This document shows positions 1-5,837 of a stretch of DNA of 6,202 nucleotides, one piece after another. The notes under the pieces are model-generated. The model searched no databases, was not told the DNA's origin, and saw only the letters and a list, made by a program, of their open reading frames with translations. Numbering within the stretch: position 1 is the first letter of the stretch; each line of letters starts with the position of its first letter. Source of the stretch: Candidatus Gottesmanbacteria bacterium (GTDB lineage: Bacteria; Patescibacteriota; Microgenomatia; 2-02-FULL-39-11); NCBI GenBank assembly GCA_016204905.1, contig JACQJU010000107.1, positions 1 through 6,202 on the forward strand, given 5' to 3'. The position numbers and the translations under genes are program-made.

Positions 1-1596
1 GCTGATTTTGGCGGTGAGGTGGAAAGAGTCCTCAATATGGCTAGCGGTGCAATACTACTGGTAGATGCGGCCGAAGGCCCGCTACCACAAACTAAATTTG
101 TCCTAAAAAAAGCCCTTGAGGCTAATCTCAAAATTATTCTGATTATAAATAAAATTGATAAAAAAGATGCTCGTCCCAAGGAAGTGGAAAAAGAGGTGGA
201 AAATCTCATATTGGAGCTAGCTCACCTGGATCATCATCTCAACTATACTACTCTCTATGCGGTGGGACGTGATGGTAAGGCTTTTGACAGTTTGCCAGAA
301 ACTTATTCTGCGGAAGGAGGGGGTGATTTATCCCCCCTTTTTGAGACGATACTTCGAGAAATTCCTGATAGTCATACGAGTGATGAAAAACCTTTTCAGA
401 TGCTGATTTCAACACTTGATTGGGATAATTATGTCGGTAGGCTATCTATAGGAAAAGTGCATCAAGGTAAACTCTCTGTAGGAGATAGCCTGCAACTAGT
501 TGATGATGATAAAATTCTAGGAACTTATAAAGCTCAGAAGTTGTTTACGAGTCGAGGACTAGATAGAGAGGTAGCAACCCAGTTGGTCTCAGGTGATATT
601 GTGGCCATATCTGGTATACCAGAGATAAAGATTGGTCAGACTTTGGCAAATCCATCAAATCCCAATAGTCTGCCTAAAATTGCTATAGATGAACCAACTA
701 TCAAAATCACGATTGGGCCAAATACCAGTCCTCTATCAGGCAGAGAAGGAAAATTGTGTTCGAGCGCGCAAATAAAAGAGCGACTTCTTCGGGAAAAACA
801 GATCAACTTGGGACTAAGAATAGAAGAAGATAGTCAGTCAGCGAATTTTAGTGTGACAGGAAGAGGTGAGCTACATCTATCGATACTTTTGGAAACGATG
901 AGGAGGGAGGGATTTGAACTTGAGGTATCCAAACCGCAGGTAGTTTACAAAACAATCGATGGAATATTATCTGAACCTTTTGAAGAAGTTACTATCGATG
1001 TCGCGACTGATTTTATAGGTACAATTACTCAAGATTTGGCACAAAGAAAAGGAGAAATGCTCAATATGTCGGTACATGCTCACGATGTGACTAGATTGGA
1101 ATATAAAGTTTCCAGCCAAAATCTATTGGGTTTAAGAAACAGACTGCTTACGGCAACAAGAGGAACGGCGATATTAAATACCTATTTTATCGGCTATTTT
1201 CCTAAATCTTTGCGGATGGAAGTAAAAAGAAATGGAGCGCTTATTGCGTTTGCTCCGGGAACTTCTCTGTCATTTGGCCTGGCGAATGCTCAAGAGAGAG
1301 GGACGTTATTTATCGGCCCAGGGGAAGAGGTATATAGTGGTATGGTTGTCGGAGTATCAACAAGAGATAAAGATATAGAAGTTAATGTTTGTAAAGCGAA
1401 AAAACAAACCAATGTCAGGAGCGAAAATGCTGATATTGCTGTACAACTCACACCTCCAACTGTACTTTCACTAGAACAGGCGCTAGATTTTATTGGGGAT
1501 GATGAACTACTCGAGATCACCCCCAAAAACTTAAGGCTGAGGAAAAAGTATTTATCGGCTTTGAGGCGAAAATTAATGGAGAGACAAGAGAGATAA
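1..1596 (+). CDS. typA: Ribosome-associated translational GTPase TypA/BipA, 5' end missing
   Basis: TypA (BipA) is an EF-G-like GTPase that binds the 70S ribosome and helps ribosome assembly and stress adaptation. The reading frame is open from base 1 and begins with ADFGGEVERV, which in this family directly follows the G3 motif DTPGH. About 75 N-terminal residues (P-loop and switch I) therefore lie left of the window. The GTG at 19 is an internal valine codon, not a start. Visible landmarks are the G4 motif NKID (148-159), the domain II beta-barrel, the GRGELHLSIL element of domain III, the domain V-like region, and the TypA-specific C-terminal domain with NGALIAF, QERGTLFIGPGEEVYSGM and TPPTVLSLEQALDFIGDDELLEITP (written here in parts: TPPTVLSLEQAL, then DFIGDDELLEITP). 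With the missing part the protein would be about 605 residues, normal for the family. The G5 region reads YAVGRDGKAF instead of the usual YASA form. It ends 19 bp before obg. Confidence 0.96.
   Translation, partial: ADFGGEVERVLNMASGAILLVDAAEGPLPQTKFVLKKALEANLKIILIINKIDKKDARPKEVEKEVENLILELAHLDHHLNYTTLYAVGRDGKAFDSLPETYSAEGGGDLSPLFETILREIPDSHTSDEKPFQMLISTLDWDNYVGRLSIGKVHQGKLSVGDSLQLVDDDKILGTYKAQKLFTSRGLDREVATQLVSGDIVAISGIPEIKIGQTLANPSNPNSLPKIAIDEPTIKITIGPNTSPLSGREGKLCSSAQIKERLLREKQINLGLRIEEDSQSANFSVTGRGELHLSILLETMRREGFELEVSKPQVVYKTIDGILSEPFEEVTIDVATDFIGTITQDLAQRKGEMLNMSVHAHDVTRLEYKVSSQNLLGLRNRLLTATRGTAILNTYFIGYFPKSLRMEVKRNGALIAFAPGTSLSFGLANAQERGTLFIGPGEEVYSGMVVGVSTRDKDIEVNVCKAKKQTNVRSENADIAVQLTPPTVLSLEQALDFIGDDELLEITPKNLRLRKKYLSALRRKLMERQER
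314..342 (+). other. Terminator-like hairpin plus T-tract inside typA
   Basis: Inside the typA coding region, five G's at 319-323 can pair with five C's at 333-337 around a 9-nt loop. The stem can extend outward through A318-T338, two G-T wobbles and two A-T pairs. The 3' arm runs straight into a T5 tract (338-342). This has the shape of an intrinsic terminator but lies in frame within an essential part of the gene, encoding EGGGDLSPLF. It may be a coincidence of Gly and Pro codons, or an attenuator or pause site. No test is possible from sequence alone. Confidence 0.3.
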
Positions 1597-1609
1597 TTAG
1601 CTTTATAAT
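1581..1609 (+). promoter_or_regulatory. Predicted sigma70-type promoter for obg, inside the typA 3' end
   Basis: A consensus -10 TATAAT lies at 1604-1609. A -35-like GAGACA (4 of 6 bases matching TTGACA) lies at 1581-1586, with an ideal 17-bp spacer. The expected start of transcription, seven bases after the hexamer, is 1616, the A of the obg ATG. The -35 element overlaps the last typA codons. If active, it gives a leaderless obg mRNA independent of typA. Read-through from typA is an equally possible source of obg transcript. Confidence 0.5.
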
Positions 1610-1615
1610 GAGGCT

Positions 1616-2554
1616 ATGTTTGTTGATGAAGCAGAAGTTATAATTGAGGCTGGCCGTGGTGGAGATGGCAAGGCATCTTTTTTTCCGGGACAAAAATCTG
1701 GTCCTGATGGTGGGGACGGTGGGAAAGGTGGCAATATTTATATAACCGTAACCTCAGATTTAACCGCACTGAGTCAATTTACATATAAAAAAGTTATAAA
1801 AGCTCCTGATGGTAATCCCGGGCAGAAATTTCAAAAATCGGGTAAAAATGGAGCGGATATCACTTTGAGGCTACCACTAGGAAGTATTCTGACTGATAAA
1901 AATAGCCAAGAAATTATAGAACTGGCTGATATAAATCAAAAAATACTTGTTTGTAGGGGTGGTGGCGGTGGAAAAGGTACCTATGCCCTACGATCTTCTA
2001 GAAATACAACCCCTCTTTATGCCCAAAAAGGTCTCCCGGGACAAAAAAGATTATTTGGGATTGTTTTGAAATTGATTGCAGATTATGGATTAATTGGGCT
2101 ACCAAATACGGGAAAAAGCAGTCTTCTTAACGAACTTACAGCGGCTCATGTCAAAGTAGCCAATTATCCATTTACGACACTAGAACCAAATCTGGGTGCA
2201 ATGGAGGGAAAAATTATAGCTGATATTCCTGGACTGATAGAGGGGGCATCAGGGGGTAAGGGTTTGGGTATCAAATTCTTGAAACATATAGAAAAGGTAA
2301 ACTTATTACTCCATTGTATAGCTGCCGACTCAGGAGAGGTGGAAACGGACTATAAAATAGTCCGCGGCGAACTAGAGAAATTTAATCCCTTACTTACGCA
2401 AAAACCAGAAGTTATAGTCTTAACTAAATCTGACACTGTCAAACAAGTTGAATTGGTCAAAAAGAGAAATAAATTACAAAAATATGGCCGAGTGGTGGAA
2501 GTTTCTATCCACGATTGGGATAGTTTGGAGAAACTTAAGAGTATTTTATTCTGA
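1616..2554 (+). CDS. obg: Obg/CgtA family ribosome-assembly GTPase, short form without OCT domain
   Basis: Obg proteins bind the 50S subunit and act in its late assembly and in stress and growth control. The 312-residue product starts with MFVDEAEVIIEAG and has the glycine-rich Obg fold (about 1-155; GPDGGDGGKGG at 29-39, GGGGGKG at 115-121), followed by the G domain. G1 is GLPNTGKS (161-168), the Obg-type switch region is YPFTTLEPNLG, and G3 is DIPG (203-206). G4 is TKSD (270-273) rather than NKxD, and G5 is VSI (about 296-298) rather than SA. The protein stops just after the G domain, so the C-terminal OCT domain found in Bacillus Obg is absent. The nearest SD-like bases (GAGG, 1610-1613) are only two bases from the ATG, too close to work normally. 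A promoter with its predicted +1 on the ATG suggests a leaderless start. It ends with TGA, overlapping the convergent neighbour by 20 bp. Confidence 0.95.
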   Translation: MFVDEAEVIIEAGRGGDGKASFFPGQKSGPDGGDGGKGGNIYITVTSDLTALSQFTYKKVIKAPDGNPGQKFQKSGKNGADITLRLPLGSILTDKNSQEIIELADINQKILVCRGGGGGKGTYALRSSRNTTPLYAQKGLPGQKRLFGIVLKLIADYGLIGLPNTGKSSLLNELTAAHVKVANYPFTTLEPNLGAMEGKIIADIPGLIEGASGGKGLGIKFLKHIEKVNLLLHCIAADSGEVETDYKIVRGELEKFNPLLTQKPEVIVLTKSDTVKQVELVKKRNKLQKYGRVVEVSIHDWDSLEKLKSILF

Positions 2555-3506
2555 ATTCTCTGGCTTTTTGGGTCATAGAGGGATCAGAGGACTTTCCTTT
2601 ATCAGGTAAAAATGAAACTATCTTTAGCCATTGGTCTTTGATGTTTCTTATTTTGGCAACTGAGGGAGTAAAGGATAATCTGGTATAGCCACTATGGTTG
2701 GTTTCTACTCTCACCCCTTCATCTCTAAGTTTGGCTATGACGAATTTGCTGACGATAAAATCGCCGTCGATGATTTGAGAATTGGCTTTATTCATAAATC
2801 CAGAGGCATCAGTGGTGTAGCCTTTTTTATTTAGTTGTAATATTGCATCTCTTACCTGGGGTTCAATCATTTCGACAAAAACTCCCATTTTCAATTCTTT
2901 TTCATCGGGTATAGGATTTTTAGTCAGTCTAGTTTTGATATCAACTGCCATAGACTTTAGAATGCCAAACATGAGGATCTCAAACAGTCGCTGTCTCTTA
3001 AGCTTCAGATTTTTGGGGATATAGGTCATACGAAATTTTTTAGCTGAGAGTGATTGAGATGGTTCAATGGGTTGGTTTCTAGAGGGAAGAGTATCCACTA
3101 TTTTTTGATATTTTTGGGTAATTAAGTCTAAATTGGCGCTATCTGGCCAGAATTTGATCGATTTAGAATTGGTGTCTGATTGGGTTTTATAGCCAATCTT
3201 TGTAAGTTTGTTTGCTAGAATATAATCTATGGTAAAAGTTCCATTTAATGCTTGACAGTTATAAAATTCTCCGCAAAATCCAGAAGTTGGATCTACTCTA
3301 TAACCTTTTTTCAGCAAGGCATGAATGATCGGCAGGAGATGAGGCTCATACATCTCAACAAATGCACCGAGAATAGTTTCTGTCGTTGTGGGGGAGGGAT
3401 TACGTGCCAATCGGAGATTAATTTTTTTTGCCCTTTTTTGTTCTACCTGATTTCTAAGCAGTGAAAATCTTTCATTTTCTCGATAATCAATTGTGGTAGT
3501 GTGCAT
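2535..3506 (-). CDS. Unrecognised soluble protein made of two tandem copies of a ~130-residue domain
   Basis: I do not recognise a named family for this 323-residue protein. Its clearest feature is an internal duplication: residues about 29-162 align with about 190-322. Shared landmarks are I..RL.(R/K)NP.P (29-39 and 190-200), G.FVEM.EP (47-55 and 208-216), L.KKGY..D..GF (64-77 and 225-237), a QxxxGxF segment, a Q.(Y/W).KIV..LP segment, and P S....A..FR..Y at each repeat end. A basic segment, IPKNLKLKRQRLF (163-175), starts the linker between the copies. There is no signal peptide or membrane segment, so it is probably cytoplasmic. The repeated FVEM.EP...I..L..KGY pattern looks structural, not like a known catalytic site. 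The ATG at 3504-3506 is preceded by a good promoter and no SD. The 3' end overlaps obg by 20 bp on the opposite strand. It lies 62 bp after the DUF5666-like gene but probably has its own promoter. Confidence 0.85.
   Translation of the reverse strand: MHTTTIDYRENERFSLLRNQVEQKRAKKINLRLARNPSPTTTETILGAFVEMYEPHLLPIIHALLKKGYRVDPTSGFCGEFYNCQALNGTFTIDYILANKLTKIGYKTQSDTNSKSIKFWPDSANLDLITQKYQKIVDTLPSRNQPIEPSQSLSAKKFRMTYIPKNLKLKRQRLFEILMFGILKSMAVDIKTRLTKNPIPDEKELKMGVFVEMIEPQVRDAILQLNKKGYTTDASGFMNKANSQIIDGDFIVSKFVIAKLRDEGVRVETNHSGYTRLSFTPSVAKIRNIKDQWLKIVSFLPDKGKSSDPSMTQKAREFRIKYS
2541..2939 (-). repeat. Second copy of duplicated domain (protein residues ~190-322)
   Basis: C-terminal copy of the duplicated domain. 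It carries MGVFVEMIEP, LNKKGYTTD, KIVSFLP and REFRIKY. The offset to the first copy is about 161 residues, with small gaps. It ends almost at the C-terminus, so the protein is essentially two domains plus a short N-terminal basic helix and a linker. Confidence 0.75.
3021..3422 (-). repeat. First copy of duplicated domain (protein residues ~29-162)
   Basis: N-terminal copy of the duplicated domain in the 3506-2535 gene. It carries LGAFVEMYEP, LLKKGYRVD and KKFRMTY, which match in order with the second copy. The two copies are diverged at protein level, so the duplication is old and not a recent DNA repeat. Confidence 0.75.
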
Positions 3507-3521
3507 CAGATTTATGAAGAT

Positions 3522-3550
3522 ATTATAACATAAAAACTTTGTGCTGTCTT
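3522..3550 (-). promoter_or_regulatory. Predicted promoter of the duplicated-domain gene
   Basis: On the minus strand a consensus TATAAT (3527-3522) carries an extended -10 TG (TGTTATAAT). AAGACA (3550-3545, 4 of 6 bases matching TTGACA) lies 17 bp upstream. Expected transcription start is near 3515, giving a leader of about 8-9 nt before the ATG at 3506, too short for a normal ribosome binding site. It sits in the 62-bp gap after the DUF5666-like gene, where I see no convincing terminator. Confidence 0.6.
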
Positions 3551-3568
3551 TGGGTATAATCCCCCAGA

Positions 3569-4336
3569 TTATGGGGTTGGCGTTGCTGAGGGCTCAAGTG
3601 TCGGTGTAGGTGTTGGGGTAGATGTAATAGTCAGGGTGGGAGAAGTTGTTGCCACGGGAGTAGTGGTTAAGCTACCACTTGGGGTTGCTATGGGCTGTTT
3701 ACTGAAAACACCAACTGCTTTCCCAGGAACTACATGTATTCTTTTGGCCAGTAAACCATCTGAGGTTGGTGTGCCGACAGCGGCGATACGAAGACCTAGG
3801 GTAAGATCGGCAAAGGTAGCATCGGTTATTCCCTTTATTTTGTATTCTGTTAGATCATCTACTAAGACTTGATAAGTTCGCTCTCTTTGAATTTGGTGGA
3901 CTAGGGTGATAGTGCCATCACCTAGGGCGGTGATAATGCCAAAAACTGCATGCCTTTTGAGCTGGGCTGCGGGAGAGGCTTCGGAGACTTTTACTTTTTT
4001 GGCTTTCAGTTTGCCTGCAGTCGAACCATCTCCTTGGGTATTTAATTTTGAGATTATGTTTTTTATCTTTTCGGAACCTAGTTTATTTTTGGGAGGACTT
4101 TCTGCTAAACCTATTTTTTTACCGGGGTTTTCTTTCTTATTTTGAGAATCGGAGGAAGAATTTGACTGATTGTTTTTAGGACCGTCCTGATTTGAAGTAC
4201 TTGGATTGTTGCTTTGGTTTTCTTCTTTTTTTAGTTGTCCGGGTGCATTTTCATTTTTGGCATATGTATCGTAAGCTATAAATGTAAAAAAACCGGCAAC
4301 AAATAGAAGACTGATAATAAGTTTTTTGTAATTCAT
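3569..4336 (-). CDS. Secreted DUF5666-like protein with Asn/Ser-rich linker and Thr-Pro tail
   Basis: A 255-residue exported protein. Residues 1-26 form a signal peptide or signal anchor (MNYKKLIISLLFVAGFF then TFIAYDTYA), with a plausible cleavage site after TYA. A hydrophilic Asn/Ser/Lys-rich linker (28-75) and a lysine-rich segment follow. Residues about 131-203 resemble DUF5666, a small beta-barrel-like domain of unknown function: GIITALGDGTITL, YQVLVDDLTEYK, FADLTLGLRIAAVG and GLLAKRIHVV. The last 39 residues are Thr/Pro/Ser-rich and end TPTP with nothing after them. An upstream in-frame ATG at 4390 would put 18 charged residues before the signal peptide and overlap the upstream gene by 47 bp. 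The ATG at 4336 leaves a 7-bp gap, so I chose it. No strong SD is present. A TAAAAT hexamer (4346-4341) lies 4 bp before the ATG. The tight spacing suggests it is transcribed with the Ig-domain gene upstream. Confidence 0.82.
   Translation of the reverse strand: MNYKKLIISLLFVAGFFTFIAYDTYAKNENAPGQLKKEENQSNNPSTSNQDGPKNNQSNSSSDSQNKKENPGKKIGLAESPPKNKLGSEKIKNIISKLNTQGDGSTAGKLKAKKVKVSEASPAAQLKRHAVFGIITALGDGTITLVHQIQRERTYQVLVDDLTEYKIKGITDATFADLTLGLRIAAVGTPTSDGLLAKRIHVVPGKAVGVFSKQPIATPSGSLTTTPVATTSPTLTITSTPTPTPTLEPSATPTP
3572..3688 (-). repeat. Low-complexity Thr-Pro coding tract
   Basis: Encodes residues 217-255 of the DUF5666-like protein, a Thr/Pro/Ser-rich tail ending TPTPTPTLEPSATPTP. On the plus strand it appears as a G/T-rich run. 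Such tracts usually link a surface domain to something else; here it is terminal. Replication slippage could make its length vary between strains. Confidence 0.7.
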
Positions 4337-4343
4337 AAAGATT

Positions 4344-4835
4344 TTAGGTCTCTTGGAATACTTGCAACATTTTGGATGTTTCTTGTCCATCTAGCCCGTA
4401 GGCTGTCACTTTTAGGACATTATTGCCTTTGGTTAGTACTATTGTGCTCTCAAATGTTCCATCGCCATTACTCTCCACTGACGTTTCGTCTGTATCTGTG
4501 AATATAATCACGGTGCTATTGGGAAGAGTTTTGCCACTGACGAGTATTTCACCATCTAGGGCAACTTCGCCTTCCTTCGGGCTATTAATTTCTAGATATA
4601 TCGATTGTGTTTGGGGTGTTATATTTGATGGTTGGTTAGTCTGGTTTGGGTAGAGTAATTTTGATAAGACGAGATAAGCAAACACAAAAAGAACCAGAAT
4701 GACAAGAAGATAGATGATGGGATTTCTATGTTTTAGAGCAATTGGTGGCTTTTCCTCGGGTAAATTTTCCTTTGCTGGGGACACGGGTGAACTTTGGGTG
4801 TCTTGGGAAGGTGGTGATTGCTGTTCTTCTACCAT
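4344..4835 (-). CDS. Membrane-anchored protein with one extracellular Ig-like domain
   Basis: A 163-residue protein. Residues 1-38 are Pro/Gln/Glu-rich and probably cytoplasmic. Residues about 40-62 (IIYLLVILVLFVFAYLVLS plus flanks) form one transmembrane helix. Residues about 80-160 look like a small bacterial Ig-like beta-sandwich of the glucodextranase-B/Big type: LEINSPKEGEVALDGEILVSG (in parts: INSPKEGEVA, GEILVSG), NSTVIIF, NGDGTFESTIVL, KGNNVLKVTAYGLDG. Such domains commonly mediate binding or structural roles in surface proteins; no catalytic site is seen. An in-frame ATG at 4871 would add 12 residues (MLISPFLRYDIY), but the predicted -10 TATGAT (4847-4842) falls within that stretch and supports the ATG at 4835. 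It lies 61 bp after the Ig-repeat gene and 7 bp before the DUF5666-like gene, suggesting shared function at the cell surface. Confidence 0.82.
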   Translation of the reverse strand: MVEEQQSPPSQDTQSSPVSPAKENLPEEKPPIALKHRNPIIYLLVILVLFVFAYLVLSKLLYPNQTNQPSNITPQTQSIYLEINSPKEGEVALDGEILVSGKTLPNSTVIIFTDTDETSVESNGDGTFESTIVLTKGNNVLKVTAYGLDGQETSKMLQVFQET

Positions 4836-4841
4836 ATAGAT

Positions 4842-4871
4842 ATCATACCTTAAAAAGGGTGATATTAGCAA
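4842..4871 (-). promoter_or_regulatory. Predicted promoter giving a leaderless start for the single-Ig gene
   Basis: On the minus strand TATGAT (4847-4842, 5 of 6 bases matching consensus) is preceded, 18 bp upstream, by TTGCTA (4871-4866, 4 of 6). The predicted +1 falls at 4835, exactly the A of the ATG. No SD is possible in such a transcript. The hexamer match is fair and the -35 is weak, so this is a prediction only. Confidence 0.42.
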
Positions 4872-4896
4872 ATAAAATATCGATTAATAATGCAAT

Positions 4897-5781
4897 CTAT
4901 TGGACGGTAAAAGAATACTCTTCTGACCAGATATTTTTATCGTTGATGAAAGCAATTGCTCGGAAATAATAGACTCCAGATTCTGACAGTGCAACATTAC
5001 CTACAAATCTGAGAGGAACATCGTATTTACCAGTAGTAAATTCGCTTACGATGACTTTATAAGGAGTCATGGATATATCGACAGAGTTATCTAAGGGTCC
5101 GGGTTTTGATTCTTTGGCCGCAACTATGGCGGTAAATCCTGTTGTGGCGCTGGGTCCATAGATATCCCAGGTAAACGCAGTAGATGCTCCCGCAGATAAA
5201 TTTGTCGGCGGATTATCTATTTTTATTTCATGTTTGGGGATAGGTTTTACTATAAGTGAGCGTTCCTCTGTCCAGTAGTGTTTTCCATCAATCAATGCAT
5301 AACCTCGAAAAAAATAAGTTCCTGGTTTGGTATATTTGGTATTGCCGACGAACTGGATAGGGACAGTATAATTGCCCTTAATAAATTCTTCAACCACACC
5401 AGTATAGAGGGTATCATCTGGTGAGGCATTTTTTGTAAAAGCTCCGGAATCACTCTTGGTACCGTAATAGATGGCACTGGTATGAATAGTTTTTAGTGGT
5501 CCAGAAATGCGCCAAGTAAAGGTAGTAGTATCCCCTTCCATGATTTCTTTGGGGACATGAATAAGGCTAATAGTATAAGGAATTACTGTAGGTGTTGGAG
5601 TAGGTGTGGGAGTGGTGGTCGGTTCAGATAATATACCCGCTACTTTTCCTATCCCTTTCTCGATGGTTTGACCTCTGGGAGAAAGATAGCGTCTATAGAT
5701 CATCACGCCATTGAAAATGACAAGGGAAAAAATGGTTAAAGCTAGGACAAGGAGAAAGGCGCGTTTTGTTTTTATAGTAAT
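4897..5781 (-). CDS. Membrane-anchored protein with two tandem Ig-like repeats; noncanonical (ATT?) start
   Basis: About 294 residues if started at ATT (5781-5779). In frame upstream of the first GTG (5706) and ATG (5703) the sequence encodes TIKTKRAFLLVLALTIFS then LVIFNGVMIYRR, a textbook positive-inside membrane anchor. The real protein must therefore begin upstream, yet no ATG, GTG or TTG occurs in frame before the TAG at 5784-5782. ATT is a known rare start (infC). A Thr-Pro linker (55-65) follows. Two copies of a beta-sandwich domain then occupy about 69-179 and 183-294, sharing TTFTW/TAFTW, SGP/YGP, GNYTVPIQFVGN/GKYDVPLRFVGN, GTYFFRGYA/GVYYFRAIA and YWTEE/IWSEE. The fold resembles Ig or FN3 surface modules; no catalytic motif is seen. 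A TATAAT ends 4 bp before the ATT. It ends with TAG and is followed by the single-Ig gene 61 bp downstream. The start is the main uncertainty. Confidence 0.78.
   Translation of the reverse strand: MTIKTKRAFLLVLALTIFSLVIFNGVMIYRRYLSPRGQTIEKGIGKVAGILSEPTTTPTPTPTPTVIPYTISLIHVPKEIMEGDTTTFTWRISGPLKTIHTSAIYYGTKSDSGAFTKNASPDDTLYTGVVEEFIKGNYTVPIQFVGNTKYTKPGTYFFRGYALIDGKHYWTEERSLIVKPIPKHEIKIDNPPTNLSAGASTAFTWDIYGPSATTGFTAIVAAKESKPGPLDNSVDISMTPYKVIVSEFTTGKYDVPLRFVGNVALSESGVYYFRAIAFINDKNIWSEEYSFTVQ
4900..5235 (-). repeat. Second Ig-like repeat (protein residues ~183-294)
   Basis: C-terminal copy, with STAFTWDIYGP, GKYDVPLRFVGN and GVYYFRAIAFINDKNIWSEE. It ends at the protein C-terminus (SFTVQ). The order and spacing of the shared motifs match the first copy closely. 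Confidence 0.75.
5245..5577 (-). repeat. First Ig-like repeat (protein residues ~69-179)
   Basis: Membrane-proximal copy of the two-fold repeat in the 5781-4897 gene. It contains TTTFTWRISGP, GNYTVPIQFVGN and GTYFFRGYALIDGKHYWTEE, each with a counterpart in the second copy. Similarity is at protein level. Confidence 0.75.
5587..5619 (-). repeat. Thr-Pro linker coding tract
   Basis: Encodes TTTPTPTPTPT, a short extended linker between the membrane anchor region and the first Ig-like repeat. It resembles the longer Thr-Pro tail of the DUF5666-like protein, which suggests both are exposed outside the membrane. Confidence 0.7.
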
Positions 5782-5785
5782 CTAT

Positions 5786-5803
5786 ATTATACGCTGAATT
5801 ATA
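5786..5803 (-). promoter_or_regulatory. Two tandem TATAAT -10 boxes before the Ig-repeat gene
   Basis: Two perfect TATAAT hexamers lie on the minus strand at 5803-5798 and 5791-5786, 12 bp apart. I see no good -35 for either. The nearer box ends 4 bp before the ATT proposed as the start codon; the farther box would give a leader of about 10 nt. Either way the transcript begins close to the ATT, which supports initiation there, not at GTG 5706. AT-rich composition makes chance hexamers possible. Confidence 0.4.
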
Positions 5804-5837
5804 ACGAAGAAATACTCTCAGATGCTTCTTCCCTTTT

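Noticed and set aside
19..21. GTG as the start of typA
   Set aside because: The frame is open to base 1 and encodes ADFGGE, a conserved TypA segment; the GTG is an internal valine codon.
1290..1526. 78-codon minus-strand open frame within typA
   Set aside because: Ser-rich, no homology-like features, lies wholly over conserved typA sequence; a shadow frame.
3546..3568. Possible terminator after the DUF5666-like gene (TGGG/CCCA)
   Set aside because: Only a 4-bp stem with an 8-nt loop and no adjacent T-run; too weak to report.
3252..4145. Plus-strand open frames over the minus-strand genes
   Set aside because: They mirror genes with signal peptides, repeats and recognised domains on the minus strand, and have no promoter or SD of their own.
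4337..4390. Upstream ATG (4390) for the DUF5666-like gene
   Set aside because: It would place 18 hydrophilic residues before a clean signal peptide and overlap the preceding gene by 47 bp; ATG 4336 fits better.
4836..4871. Upstream ATG (4871) for the single-Ig gene
   Set aside because: The extra stretch contains the predicted -10 box and encodes an uncharacteristic peptide; ATG 4835 coincides with the predicted transcription start.
3572..5619. G/T-rich plus-strand runs as a tandem DNA repeat or CRISPR
   Set aside because: They are Thr-Pro codons in two separate genes; there are no regular spacers or direct repeats of CRISPR type.
5806..5837. Plus-strand GAAGAA/TTCTTC hairpin followed by T6, terminator-like
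   Set aside because: The stem is A-T rich with a 14-nt loop, and no plus-strand gene ends here. On the minus strand, where it would be needed, no T-run follows.
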